DNA of 64,000 nucleotides from Brugia malayi (GCF_000002995.4 NW_025062478.1:2952001-3016000); one strand, 5' to 3'. Positions 1 through 13,489 are shown, counted from the stretch's first letter. Numbers and translations: made by a program. Notes: generated from the letters alone by a model not told the origin.

Positions 1-1878
1 GGATGGTGTATTTCGTGCTTATGTAGGACCTCGTGACAAAAACGATTTTATCAGTTATATCGAGGAAAAAAAATGGACCTTTTATGATCCAATCCCAAGC
101 TATAAATATCCAAGCTCACCGCAGTAAGTCTTTTGCTTTCTTGCTTTCATTTTTGTTGATAATTTTAGAGGGTTTTTTTGAATAACTATTTGTTATGATA
201 ATTAGTAATTGATGGTAGCTTAACAATTTCTTCTCATTGATTCATTTTATTCATTTTGATTCATTTTTTAAATGGATGTAATGTTCTAGTCGGAAGACAT
301 CTAAATTCTGGTATGAACATAATTATTTTAGGATGTCGGTGGTGGCTTGGTTCTTCAAATTATCGATGTTTGTTCGTGATAAGCATAACTATTTAGTTGA
401 CGAGGGTTTGTTCTTTTTGTAATACTTTTCTATTATTTCTAAATCTCTCTTTTTTTAATAATTTCAGGTTTAATTGTGTATTATTTGTTCGTTTCAGTTA
501 TCGTTTTTGTTGATTTTTTTTTTTTTTAGTAACTAATCACTGTTATTATAGCAGGTCGTTATTAACTAATTCTTGGATAAATATCAATACATTGACGCAA
601 TTTTCAGTCACATTTTATTGAAGTTTCACAGAATCATGAGATAAAAAAAAAAAAATCATCCAAAGGAACAAGGAAATGAAGTCCCACTCAGTTCATATCT
701 TAAAATATTATCAAAAAAAGTCATTATTTTTGAAGTGAATGAATCTTTCTTTAGTGGGTATACCATCATGGGCTTCATATTCCGTATTTGCTGGTATAAC
801 TTTGACTTTGGGCTGTATACTTGGATTTTTCATTGTTTGTATCATTGATCGAGTTTTCCCTACTGGTGAACAGCTCTGCAAACCAGAAAAGAAATCAAAA
901 AAAGATCAGAAAAATAAAGCTAAGAAGGTATAATTTTATTATTTATTAAGCTATCTGTTTACAGTAGAAACCAGCTAGGAATCATGAATGATTTTTTAAA
1001 GAGGAAATATTAATTATGATAGGTTTTTTATAATTGTAGTGTTTAATTGTAATATAAATTTTATTATAATTTTTCTAGTTGGTTTCTTTAATGAAGAGCA
1101 AAATTGATTTATTGAGTGCCAGTAATTAAAAGTGTAAAAAAGTTAGCTTCGAAAATATGCTTTTAGTGAACGTGAACTGATCTCTCAAAGCATGATTGAT
1201 TTTATTGTTGATTTTTTTTATAAGTTTAATAAGTTAACCTACTTGTAGGAATTTAATTGCTAGAATTTTTACTAATTCCTTGTAGTTTATTGTTTTAATA
1301 ACGACCAATTTATAAGACCGTTTCTAATTTCAGTTTCCTCTGATTCTTATTTGATAGAGTGTAATTTCCAGTTGAAAAGTTGCGCTAAACTAATTTCGTT
1401 GTTTCACTGAGGGTGCAGCATTATTTTTCGTTTACATTTTTCTCCAATAATGTTAAACCATCCGTCACTCATTTTATCTACAGAACTTTTTTTTTTTTTG
1501 ATTTGAACTAATCTTTTTAACGAGTTTTTTTCTTTTTAAGAATTTTGGTTTTATAGGATGAAGGAAAGAAAAAGGAGGACGACCAATCACAGAATGAAAG
1601 GAATTCTCAAGAAGGTCTGTGTTGCCTTTTCAATACTAGGACATTTATAAGATGAGCTTCAATTTAAAAAAAAAGAAAAAAATTGAGGTCTGTGTTAGCA
1701 TAAAAAATGCTAGTGTCTTCTGTCATGATAATATTTTTTCAGATTAAATGTGGAAAATTTTTTAATTAAATTTTAGATATTATTGAATATTCAAATCGCA
1801 TTATTTTTAGAAGAATCGGCAGATGAAAGTGTGCGAAACAGGAAAGGTGCAAAGAATGAAGTAAAGAAGAAGAAGTGA
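1..1878 (+). CDS. TMX1/DPY-11-like transmembrane thioredoxin, 3' part
   Basis: Partial gene; the thioredoxin CxxC exons lie before the window. Exons: 1-123, 332-405, 755-927, 1557-1614, 1811-1878, all GT-AG with matching phases. The first exon reads DGVFRAYVGPRDKNDFI, the end of a thioredoxin fold (human TMX1 has DGEFRRYQGPRTKKDFI). The second carries LSMFVRDKHNY and the third GIPSWASYSVF, aligned to the juxtamembrane GLPVWGSYTVF of TMX1. A hydrophobic membrane segment (about 20 residues, exon 3) and a Lys/Glu-rich cytoplasmic tail follow. The protein ends in KKKK, a possible di-lysine ER-retrieval signal. Family role: ER-membrane thiol-disulfide oxidoreductase; the C. elegans relative DPY-11 acts in cuticle formation. 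Homology is clear; assignment to DPY-11 itself rather than another TMX is inferred. Confidence 0.88.
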
Positions 1879-3423
1879 TTTAACAGTTAATTCAAATATT
1901 TATAGAATATTATTTTGAACCATTTCGGTCATTATGCATTATGACAGTGGTCTTAAGGAAGATTAATGTGTTTGTTCGCTAAGTAATTTACGTTCGCTTA
2001 CGATACTAAAGTTGTTGTTATTGTTGTGAATTTGCCGCCATCATTTTCTTTTGTTTAATTTCTGCTGGTCTTCTGATGGGATCTGTTAATTTTCTCCTTG
2101 CAAAGGTTTTATTTGTATTCAATTTCTCATTGATGATATTTTGTTCATTGTTACTAGAATATATAAATTGTTAATTATTCAAGTCTATTTTATTTTTCAT
2201 TTTTCTATGAACTTGTTTGCTAAATTTATTATTAAAAAAATATGAGCATAATTTTAGTTAATTATCATTATATAACTTTCCATAAAAAATATATTCTATA
2301 AATTTTATTTTATTTTAGCTAACTATCACTCATTATATATATATAATGAGTGGAAGAATTCTTTTGTTAAAATTATAGCTTATTGATGTTTGGCATCATA
2401 TGTTTTGTCTAAATTTATGTATGAAATAAATGAATATGAATAGAACATTCAATTATAGCTCTAGGTATATATTTATAGTTTATAATTAAATTGAAGCATA
2501 ATAAGAAAAGTTTTTTAATCAAATTTTTATGATATAATTTATAATAGATCGGTCTAAGTAAGTTCATTTACCTAACACTTTTCATTCCATATTAAATGTA
2601 TTTCTATGAATTACGTTGTATGAAAATATGGATTTTTCTTTTTTCTAATTGAATAGGCAAAATTTTGTGTCTCTTGCAGTGTTAATATTGCATCTTATAT
2701 GTTATTAATTATTTCTAGGGAAAAATGATACTTTTTGTACCATTTTATAACTATAATGCAATTTCAGTTTTTCGCATATTTCTATTTTTTATCAGCTTAC
2801 TTTCTTTTTTTCTCATTTATATGTTTTTGAATTCATGAATTAAAATTGTGAATTTTTTACCATTTGAACAATAAAAATAAACTTCTTTAGACTTTTCTAT
2901 TAGAAATATGTTTTAGCTTTCGGTCATATTAAACCGTTGCTAACATTTTAACATTGCAAATTTCCTCTTAGAAAAAATAATAGAAGAATTGTTATTAATT
3001 TTTCTTTCAAATTCATTTCATCTCGAATAATAATAATTAATATAATTATCGTTACTATTACTATTGTTATTATGACTGCTATCATTTATTATTATTATTA
3101 ATTATATATATATATGCTCGACATACGATCTTAATTAAATTTAATTAAGACATGCTACTGCTACTACTAATACTACTAAATGTTGAATTGAAAAGTATCA
3201 AATTTATATCAAATTATAATTCTCTGTTTATCCCGAAGAATATATCGAGAGTCATGCTTAATTTAACTAGACTTTTTTTTTTTGCTTTTATCTTCTTTAA
3301 GTTACCGAGTTAACTAGCACATTTTGCTATAATTTATATTTATGCAATAATAATTTTGTGAAGTAATAAACCTTCATAGTATAAACAGTGGAAAATTTTA
3401 AGCTATGAAATTTGTTGCGTTTC
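1879..3423. other. Intergenic, AT-rich
   Basis: No coding exon seen. It holds the 3' UTR of the TMX-like gene (an AATAAA lies at 2425-2430, about 550 nt after the stop), a short perfect inverted repeat around 2329-2351 (ACTCATTATATATATATAATGAGT), and scattered AT runs. Confidence 0.5.
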
Positions 3424-3425
3424 AG
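3424..3425 (+). promoter_or_regulatory. Candidate trans-splice acceptor of the UCH gene
   Basis: The sequence TTGCGTTTCAG ends here and the ATG follows 11 nt later with no donor between them. In nematodes an acceptor this close to a start codon usually receives a spliced leader. It could instead end an intron in the 5' UTR. Confidence 0.5.
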
Positions 3426-3436
3426 AATTGAACACA

Positions 3437-5454
3437 ATGCCTGATCCTGTTCAATGGCTTCCATTAGAATCAAATCCGGAAGTGATCACAAATGTAAGAA
3501 TTTTGTAGTTCAATAAGAATAAAAATTTAGTGGCTTTTTCTGGTATTTCATATGCTTCGTATTTGATTATAATAATATATTCTTGGAATATTGTGAGATT
3601 ACTAAGGAAGTAGAATGAGGATAATTAGTACATAGTTGGGTATTACACATACACACATACATACATACATACACACACATACATACATACACACACATAT
3701 ATATAAATTATGTTTCTAATGTGACTTTATTGTTCTTATTGCACAGAGTGGAATGAGTAAGGCTTGAACAGTTGTAAATTTTCGGTATTATGATTGTTGA
3801 TGTCAGGAACTATTTTTTTTTCTTGCATATTTGATTAGGATATAATATTCGAGAAATAAAAGGTGTTCTCCTGTTCATAGATATTGGAATTATTTTAGGG
3901 TCATTTAAAAATTGGATAAAATTTTAACATTTAATTCTTAAATTATAGTGATTATGAGTGGACATCTATCATGTATGACAAATATTTCTCATTGAAAACA
4001 CATCTTTACTTATCAGCTACCAAAAAAGATCTCATGAAAATTAATGCTAGCTAGATATAATTTATTTGAAATGAAATTATATTTCCTAGTTTTTTCTTTT
4101 TTTTTTTTTTTTTTTCAAATCTTAGTTTATGCGTAAAATTGGCGTGGAGAAAGGAGTAGAATGTGTGGATGTATACGGTTTTGATGACGATATATTAGCT
4201 TTCATCCCACGTCCATGTTATGCTGTTATATTATGTTTCCCAATGGTTGATAAGGTATGTTCTTTTTTTTTTTTTTTTGCAAAGTATAAAGTAATTTGTA
4301 TTATGATAGACAGTGTATAAGCTGATTTTTTAGAATTGATGAATTTAGCTTCCTACTTTTCTTTTTTAACTTTGAACATTTGATATATAAGAATTACATT
4401 TTCTATATTTTATTTAGTTCCATCTTCTTCAAATTCTCATATCTTTCATCAATAAATTGAGAGTTGTGTTTCAAAAATTAAAAAAAAAGGAAAAAGAAAA
4501 GAATGATGTTGCGATATGAGTGTGCTATTAAGGTTGATGAAATCATGAAACCTATCTATAAAAAAATGGAGGAGGAAGGAAGTGTGATACCGGATGGTGT
4601 CTTTTTTATGAAACAAAAAATATCAAATGCTTGTGGAACTTTTGCTCTCATTCATTCACTTGCCAATAATCATAACAAAATTGATCTTGGTTAGTTGATA
4701 ATAATTTTACACTATAACAGAGAACTTTCACTTCTGAAGATTTGTCAGTTTTGTTAAGAAAATGGTAAAATTGCACAGCAATTAATTTCGTTTTCTTGCA
4801 TATTCTGTTTATTTTCAAAATCATAAAGATTGAAATTAATCATTTCTTGCAATTGCATATCTAAAGATGTTTATTGAAGGCAATGGATCACTGAAGCAGT
4901 GGTTAGATAAAGCAGTAACGTTGGGTGTTGAAGAAAGATCTGATTCTTTGGCGGAAAACTCAACACTTGCTGAAGCTCATGATAATTGCGCTCGAGATGG
5001 TGAGACCGATTCGAGTACGCCTGTTGATCATCATTTCATTTGCTATCTTAACTACGGTGATAAACTTCTAGAACTTGGTGTGTTATTCGTTTGTTCATTT
5101 TTTAGAGTAAATGTTGAAACTACATTGTAGCTTTATTAATTCTTTCTAAATATATACATTTTTTTTTTTTCTCAATAAATTTTAGAATAGATTGGATAAA
5201 AAAAAAAAAAAAAAAAGTAGTCGAATGAATGAAATGTTTAAATTTGTAAACAAGAAAAATTTATTATTAAAGGTATGTTTTAATATAACAATTATACAAA
5301 TTTTGCAGATTCTCGTGCTCCATCTCCTCGTATTTGTGGTCTGACCAGTGATGCAACATTCCTGAAAGATGTTGGAAATTCATGCAAAGCATTGATGAAC
5401 AAACTGGAGAATGTGTCATTTAGCGCTCTTGCAATCGTTCGTGCGCCCCACTAA
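3437..5454 (+). CDS. Ubiquitin C-terminal hydrolase, UCHL3 type
   Basis: Deubiquitinase (peptidase C12) that removes small adducts from the ubiquitin C-terminus. Exons: 3437-3493, 4126-4254, 4497-4689, 4880-5077, 5309-5454; about 240 aa against 230 in human UCHL3. It opens MPDPVQWLPLESNPEV and shows VDVYGFDDD, FMKQ, NACGT, DHHFI and LELD. Catalytic residues are all present: Gln102 (oxyanion), Cys108, His178 and Asp193, with Gln-Cys and His-Asp spacings equal to human UCHL3. The exon 3 start is uncertain. The phase-0 AG at 4496 is preceded by purines and adds about six residues, while the next phase-0 AG (4520) would drop the conserved YE. Exon 4's acceptor (4878-4879) lacks a pyrimidine tract, but the phase and the residues GNGSL fit the family. 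The C-terminal tail is short and divergent. Confidence 0.9.
3651..3702 (+). repeat. CA/CATA simple repeat
   Basis: Alternating ACAC and ATAC words ending in ATATATA, in intron 1 of the UCH gene. Confidence 0.85.
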
Positions 5455-5600
5455 ATGACACATTCATTGCTTTTTGGTGTCGCTAATTGTATGAGCTTAT
5501 TTTATGATTGCTTTGCACATATCTTTAACATTTCCATTATGAATCGATTATATCATCTTTTTTCATTGTGTCGCTTATTTGTCGCTATTTGTCAATAATC

Positions 5601-5606
5601 AATAAA
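5601..5606 (+). terminator. Candidate poly(A) signal of the UCH gene
   Basis: AATAAA hexamer about 147 nt after the UCH stop codon. Such hexamers are common by chance in this AT-rich DNA. Confidence 0.4.
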
Positions 5607-6214
5607 TGTTATTTGGTGCAAAGATATTGATTACATTTGTTAATTAATGAACATAAAAGAAGAAAAAATGAACATAAAAGAAACTTAATCCGATCATATC
5701 ACTAAAAAAACGATTAATTAATAATAAGTTAATATTAATTTAATATTAATTAATCCCAATTATTATTAATTAATTGGGGCTAATTAATATTAACTTATCA
5801 CAATGATAATATATATATATAATTTTGGTAAACACTCATTTTACATAATTATTCGGAATTATTATCAATTCTTATCAATTTATTTAGATTATTAATTCAT
5901 TTTACATAATTAGAATTACTGTCAAAAATAAAAAAAAAAAAAAAAAAAAGGTTAGCAATTTAAATTAATTAAGACTGCAAATTCTTTATAATATTTGACA
6001 AATATTAACCGATATAAGTATCATACTTTCTGATAATTTGTAACAAATAATACGTACTGTCATATTTTTTCACTTATTTTAACCAGCAAATATATGGAAG
6101 AATTTATTTGATAATTGTAAATAAATTCAATTTATATTTGATTTAAAGCTTTTTTTCTTTTTTCTCTCTCAAATTCAATTTTTTTTCTCCTTCACAAAAT
6201 AAACTTATTTCATT
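5607..6214. repeat. Intergenic AT-rich palindromic stretch
   Basis: No gene seen. The segment at about 5712-5795 is made of TTAATTAAT-type words in both orientations (AATTAATATTAATT runs) and can form long hairpins. Confidence 0.5.
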
Positions 6215-6225
6215 AGGTTCACGTT

Positions 6226-9200
6226 ATGATGAATATTCTCGAGATCCTTCATAAAAAGGATGAGAACATTCTTGATATATTCAAATATACAATCGTACGA
6301 TTTTATATTTCAAATTTATATTTTATTTTTATTTTCATCCTATCATATGCAAACATATTTCCTATTAGAATGGATTACATAATAATTACAATTTTATTTT
6401 CCGTATATTTATGATAATTCGTATAAATTATTTTAGAGCGAAAAAAAAAAGAAAAAAATTAATGATTTTCAAATTTCATAAAAAGAAAACAATTATGATT
6501 ATAGAATATGTTGATGTAAAGTTAAAATTCCATACGGATTCTCCTAATTAATCGTTTTTTTTCCTTTTTCTTTTTAATTAAAATTTGAGTCAAATCTTAG
6601 TTTTAAAAAAATTTATACTTCCTTCTTTCTGTTAATTACTCTTAGATTAAGCTAAATGAATTAGTCATTTTGTAGTTGGTTAATTAGACCATTTAAAAAA
6701 TTCAAAAAAAAAAAAAGTAAATGAGACAAAAAGCATATAATTAAAATGAAATTAAAAAAAGAAAAGAAAAAATTGTTTTCTTTTTTTAAATGATTTTTGA
6801 TTGTGTATGTTTGTCAGTGTAATTGTGGAACTAATAGTTAAACAAATTAAATTAGTAACTTAATGGCAAAAAAATTCAGTGCAAAAAAAAAAAAAAGAAA
6901 ACAAATTTTTTCCCAATTCTTTTCTGATGGAATTTTTTTGTTCTTTTATCTTGAAGAAAAATCATTGAAATTTATATTTTTTTTTTTTTTTTTTGCTGAG
7001 AAATTTATGCAATTTTGAAATTCGAATTTAATGCATTGAAATTGAAATTTGAAATTGGAATTTAATGCATTCAGTTTATTTTATGCGTTTTCCTTCTTTT
7101 TTTTTTAATTTCATGCCAAATTTTAACTAATTAATTAATTCATTCAAAATATTTAATGCAATATTATTGCTACAATATCAAATTACTATATTTAATTGTT
7201 TCAGTATTTCAATAATTCCAATTTCAATAATAAAATGCTAAATATTTAAAGGTTTAGCATCCAATTTAATAATCAAAAAATCAATTAATTCGATTATCAA
7301 TTATTTCCCAATATTTAAATTTAGCAAATTATTCAATACATTTAGGTTAGAAAAGCAGGGTTGTAATTTTATTAAAATTTAACGTTAAACTTTTTTCTTT
7401 ATCAAAAAAAAAAAATAAATAATAAAAACAAATAATGAATGAATAATGACAAATAATTGATAATAAATAATTTTTAATCAATTTATTAAAACAGGCTAAT
7501 GAGAAAGAGTACAATAGTAAATTGAATGATATAAATTTTCTATTGGTTGAAAAAAAAAAAAAAAAAAACAAATGTCAATAATATTAAATATTTTTGAAAT
7601 GAATTTTAAAGTAGCAATCTGAATACTAACAAATTGTTAATAAACAATATTAAATTATACAGTATACAGTAACTATTTATTACAGTAATAAATACAGGCC
7701 ATACCGTAATAATCCATTATTTAAGAGAAAATCAAATTAAAAAAATAGGACAGAAAAAAACGCCCAAATTTTTTTTAAAAAAAAAATGAAAGAATTATTA
7801 TTCTATTTACAATCAATTCACTAACGTTTTTATGATTCGTCCAGTTTTTTTTTTCCTGCCAATTACGGTAATTAGTTTTGTTAAAGTGTACGGTTATTTA
7901 ATTTGCTAAAACGATATTTATAAATATATCTTATTTAAATTGTAAATAAGAAAAATGAAATCTTTGAAATGAGAAAATATGCATCAAATTTGGGTAAATA
8001 ATTCTTTATATTTGGGTAAATAATTCTTTATATTACTTATTGATTAAAAAAAATTTATGAAAAAAGTAAAATTCCAATCATAATTTATCTGCTTATCATT
8101 GTTTTACATTGGATATTCAATTTTTTAATTGTTTTTGGAAATTTATCTCTTTGCTTTTTCAAATATTATTTGAAGATTCTTTGATTAATTTCTGTAATCA
8201 CTATTTAACATTTAGTGAAATTTATAATTAACATTTAATATTTAAAAGTATTTAGTTACACTTCTTCACTGATAGCTGGTGATTATGATGGTATCAGCAC
8301 TGATAACTAGTGATTAGCAAATAGCCAGATTATGTCACACATTGATAATTAATTGATAATAGTAGTGGGTATGTTGAATAATGAAAAGTTTACTTATGCT
8401 TCTTCAGTGATAACTGATGATAACACCGATTATAGTGGAATGATAAAAGTAAGAAAAAAGTGCACAATTAGTTTATAAGCCATCTATTCATTATAATTTT
8501 CGATGATGATACAATGTCGAATTTCAATTTATCAAACTACAGTTCGTCCAGTTTTTCTTCTTTTTTCTTTTTTTTTTTTTTTTTTTTTTTTTGGTAATTT
8601 TCAATACTTAAAAATAATTGCATTTTAAAATTGCAAGAAAAAAAAAAGAAAATTAAATTAAATTGAACATTTTACTGGTTTTGATAGCGTTAATTTTCTC
8701 ATTTTTCAATAGCAATTTGGTTTTATTGTAACGTATCAATGGCATACATCTAACAATGTCAAATGATTCATTCATTTCAATGAGATCAAGAAAAAATGGA
8801 ACAAAATTTTTGAAAAAAGGAAAAAAAAAGATTTTTTTTTTTGCCTTTTTTGATAACATTTTTTATGGTTAGGGTTTTCCTTTCTATCAAAATATAAAAT
8901 TTATACTTTATAGCAAATTAAATAATGCAAAATTAATTATTTTGTTTATTTTATTTTCATATTTGTTTATTTTTTCAGTTGTGTTCATTTATTTATTCAC
9001 TTGTTTGTTTGTTTATTTGTCTAATTGTCTTGCTTGTGCCTTTTTGTTTGTTTATTTTTCGCTTATTTGTTTATTTATTTATTTATTTCACTTTTTTGTT
9101 TGTTTACTTGTTTTCTTGTTCATTTCTTCGTTTCTACATTTATTTATCCTTAGCTCTTACACTATTCGATCAGCATTAATACCTAAATTATCAATGATAG

Positions 9201-12200
9201 TTACAATTTTTTTAAAACTTCACCAAAAATTAATTAAATTGAATAATATCTGTAAATAAGCAAATAACAAATGAAGGATAATTAAAATTAATTTATGCAA
9301 ACGAGCATATTGTTGTTTTATGCTTCTGTAATTTCTAAGTCTAATTTCTTCATTATTATATTTTTTTGACATACACATAAGCAAAAACATTTTATACATT
9401 GAAATTATTTTCGAAAATTATTTAATAAAGCATAAAATTTTGTTATGTTTACATTTCATTTGTAATAAACAATTTGAGTAATCGATATTCCTAAATTTGA
9501 AATTTTGAAATATAAATTTGAAATATACGTATATTCTACACGTATATTTCATAAATATATTTATCATATAATCATTATTTTACGTTCATTTATATAACTT
9601 TTAATTTTGTCAATTCATTTCTTTTTTTTTTTGATTAACAAATTACTAATTAATTTGCAAGTTTCTCAATAACTAATAAAAAAGAAGGTAAAGGTGAGAA
9701 AATAATAGAATAATATTTTTTATTTAAATACTCATTAACAATCATATGTATATTTTTCAGTTTTTATGACTATTATTGCATATACAAACTATAAATAAAA
9801 TTAATTCTTGATGTTAATGTTATAAGTTTCCGAAATGAATAATGAAATAAATAATGGAAGTGGAAAAAATCGGAAGTTCCAGAAAATATTTAATTCATTT
9901 AACTAATTAAGAAATTTTCATCGTTACTATAAAAAATTTGGTATAGATTTGAAAATCTAAAAAGTTATCTAAGTTGCATCATTCTAATTAATGAATGAAA
10001 AAAGTGAATGAATCGACTAATTATTTATTAAGTAAAAATAAATTGATTAATCAATTGATTATTTTAATCATTCATCCATTGCATTTTAAATTAATAAATT
10101 AATCACAAGTCAATTAATTCATTTTATAATAGAAATAAACAGATTCTATGATTTCTTTAATATCTTATTCAATTGATAATTTGATAATATACTAAAACGG
10201 ATAGTAAGAGATAAACAAAAGACAGAAAAAAGTACTATGGTATCTATTATTTCTCATAAACTTCATTATTCCATTACTTTATTAATAAATAGGGACAAAT
10301 AGACAAATTATGGTGACAAGTTGAGGTGACAAATTAAGGTAAAGTTAAAAACATTGAAATGATTTAGAAAAGATAAAATAAATGGAAGAGAAAAGAAAAA
10401 GATGAAATGGGTAAAAATTTTTGAAGTAATTAAAAGGTAAAAAGAAGGAGAAAATGGGTAAGAATAGAAGAAAAGATCGAAGATTATTCATTCGTTCAGC
10501 AATTTCATTCATTCTTCCTAAATTTATAATTTTACCTCCCAAACAAAAATGAATTATTCAATTTTATCGTGGTGAAAAATTTTTTTTTTTTCTTTTTTCA
10601 TCCTCTTTTTTTTCTACTACTTTTATCATTTTTATCTAATTTTTTTTTTTTCATTCTCATTTTATCCTAGCATTAATTAATTAATTAATTAATTAACTGG
10701 ATGCTTTATAAAGGTTAATAAGCTTTTTTAAAAAAATCTAAGCGAAAAATCTAAACGAAATGTGTTCAATGAATATTTTGTTATCATTGAAATTTTAACA
10801 AGAAGTGTAGCATTCTAATAACTAATTCAAAAAATGAATATGACTAAAGGATATTTTAAAAAATAATTTCAATTGACAAGTCATTTTAAAGTATTAAAAT
10901 CCTAATTTGTTTATTAATTGATTAATTGGATACTTAAAAAAAAAATTATCAATGTATTATTTTAAATGGCGAGAAAAAGATTATCTATTTGATAATATTT
11001 AAATACAATTTGGAAGGGAGAAGGAGAGAGAGAGAGAGGGAGGGAGACAAAAGGATTCAATTAAAATATGTTTTTCTTTAATAAACTGTCCTCCTACTAA
11101 GGAAGTAATTAATTGATGATAAGAGATACATCAATATTAAAAAAAGCAGAAATTTATTATCATTGAAATTTTGATAAATAATGTGAAATATTACTTAACT
11201 AGCTCATATCACGAATATATGACATAATTAATCAATAAATGATTAATTCATCCTTGATAGATCATTCTAAAATACCTAAGAATATGTAACTATGACTATT
11301 TATTAGTATCTAATCAAAATAAGAAAATCAAAGGTAACAAGTAAATCAGTTATTAAATACAATTATTGAAGTGCTAATTATGGATGCAATTATTAATTAT
11401 ATAATTAACTAATAAATATTAATTACACTTTGCTCTATTTCGATTATTTCAAAATAAAAAGCAGCAAAAAAGCTCAAAGTATCGAAATTTTAAAGTATAA
11501 TTTCAAATTTTTGATTACTGAAATAATTTCAGCAAATAAAGATGAAACTTCGCAATTCTCTAATTAATATGTTGGGTGAATTTATTGGTCTTCATAAAAC
11601 ACCTGATTTCAAATTAAATGCTCAATCATCACAAGCTATCATTGAAGCAGTAGCTGCAGAAACACGACGTTATTCGTTATCAATGAATTATTCCACAACA
11701 GATAATAATGTTAATTTTTTTTTTTTCTTAAAATATAATTAAGAAAAAATTTTCAACTTAAATTTAAAATTTTATAATCATATTATTATTGTTATTTTAT
11801 TATTGTTATTGTTATTATTAATTTAATTAATCTATGATTACTACAGGAATACCCAGTAGTGCATCAACGATCATTCTCGACAAACAGTGCACATGATGGA
11901 AACGATCTGGTAAGCATGGATCCATCATGTCGCCGTCTTTCAGAGCCTACGTCATTGCCGTCATTTACGCCACCCAGAAAACGTCATGTTGAGCAACGAT
12001 TACTCTTACATTCTCGTTAGTTAGTATTGTATTCAATTTCATATTCATTAAACTATTAAATCTAAGATATCACTGATAATGATCAATCATTTAATTGCTA
12101 AATTTTTTAAGTTTTATAGATTATCATAATCATTAAAATTTTCATTGCTTTGTTTCTATAATAATAAATAAATAATTAAACTATAATAAAAATCCAAGGA

Positions 12201-13489
12201 TAATTGTAATAGTTGTGTATTTCATAGAAAAAAAATATATCAATTAGTTGATACTAATGAAAATATTAAAAATCGTCTTTTTTTCTCAAAAAAAAAATGA
12301 ATTTCTACAAAAAAATTAAAAAAATAAAAATTTTTATTAAGCAAAGAATTTAAAAATAAATGATTTAAAAAAAAAAAGAAAGGGAACAATTAATAATCAA
12401 TCATTAATTACATGAATTTAAAAAGTTTTAACTCAATTTTGCCAGCAATTTTTTTCGAGAAAAAAATGAACTAAATTCCATTAATTTTTTAAAGTATTTT
12501 TAATTTAAAATATTTGAAAGTAAAAAGATTGGAATAGAAAGAGTTATCATTAAAAAAAAAAAAAAAAAATATCTTCTTTAGCAAAATTTTCCTTTCCTTC
12601 TACTATTTTCCTCTTTCCCCCCTCTTTCTTTTAATTATTAATGCTAATATAATAATTAAGTACAATAAATCCTTTACAATTATTTTATTAGCATACGCTA
12701 TCTTTTACTTTATTTAAAATCATTGAAAATAAATTTGAAAAGGAATTGTTTAAAGTCATCAATATTTTTAAGTATTTCAATTCTTTCCTTTTTTTTGTTC
12801 TAGCATTTTCTCCCCTTCTTTTCTTTCTAATAAATTAGTTTTTCTAATTTTTTTTCTTTCTTCACATTCAATTCTTATAAAATTTTATTTCATACTTTTA
12901 TTGTTTCCTCAACTTTTGACAAGAAATTTGATTAAGATTTCTTTTTTTTCCTAATTTTCCTAAAAGTTAAACTTGTTCCAGTTTTCTTTTTTTTTTTTTT
13001 TAAAGAAATTAATTTCAAGAAAATTTTGTTTCTCTTAAAGAAGGAAATGAAAGAGAAGGAAAGAGAGGAAAAAGAGAAAAATAAAAAAAAAAGATAGAAT
13101 TTTGATCATTAATTCTTTTTTTTAAAAAAAAAAAAAAAACATTTAAAACTTAATATTAACTGACATTTATAATTGCAAATGAACATTAAATATTGTATCA
13201 TTTTTAACCAATTAAAAATTAAAAAATTCCCACTTGTCAATTTCAATTATTAAATTTGTAAATTTGTTTGCTTAAAAAGAAATGAAAAAGCAATTTTACA
13301 GAGAAAAAGAAATCACGAAAGCAAAATACACTGAGTAGCTTTTTTGGACGAAGTGATAAGGAAGTAAACATTGATAATTGTTTCAATGATCGACAATCAA
13401 ATCGATATAATCGACGAGGTTCTGAGACATTTTGTGGTTCAGTTGCAGCATATTCAAATAATTTGAGTACCATCAATACAAGACTGTAA
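6226..13489 (+). CDS. Unrecognised basic Ser-rich protein (tentative model)
   Basis: Exons that chain in phase: 6226-6294, 11533-11709, 11847-12015, 13302-13489; 200 aa. The first exon is the least certain: an acceptor at 6215-6216 lies 9 nt before its ATG, and the next exon also has an ATG 9 nt after an acceptor (11531-11532), so the protein may start there. The last three exons are clearly coding by composition. Visible features: a helix-like N-terminal part, then short basic motifs followed by Ser (TRRYSLS, CRRLSEP, NRRGSETF) that resemble AGC/CaMK-type phosphorylation or 14-3-3 sites, and a KKKSRK cluster. The donor at 12016 is GTTAGT; reading through it gives TAG at once, so a shorter form ending at 12020 is possible. 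No family recognised; it could be the tail of a larger protein. Confidence 0.5.
6295..11532 (+). other. Long AT-rich interval, intron 1 of the tentative gene or intergenic
   Basis: Over 5 kb without a convincing exon. It contains a 22-bp duplication at about 7988-8032 (TTTGGGTAAATAATTCTTTA twice), a degenerate TTTG/TTTA tract at 8942-9150, and a GA-rich tract at 11018-11048. It is either the first intron of the gene model above or a gap between two genes. Confidence 0.4.
12016..12021 (+). other. GTTAGT splice donor overlapping a stop codon
   Basis: The TAG at 12018-12020 lies inside the donor hexamer. Splicing to 13302 gives CAG (Gln) across the junction and an open frame of 62 further codons. 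Retention of the intron truncates the protein at once. Confidence 0.5.

Noticed and set aside
1..5454. TMX-like and UCH genes as a nematode operon
   Set aside because: Same strand, but 1.56 kb apart and no SL2-type evidence can be read from the sequence.
6966..6996. Poly(A)/poly(T) runs as retroposon tails, here and elsewhere
   Set aside because: No coding remnant or target-site duplication could be found beside any of them; homopolymers are general in this DNA.
8653..8859. 68-codon minus frame with some normal-looking codons, and a plus exon-like CAA TTT GGT block after an AG at 8713
   Set aside because: Neither connects in phase to another exon, and both are bounded by homopolymers.
8942..9259. 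Plus frames rich in Phe, Leu and Tyr that look like membrane proteins
   Set aside because: Degenerate TTTG/TTTA simple sequence; two frames stay open at once for the same reason.
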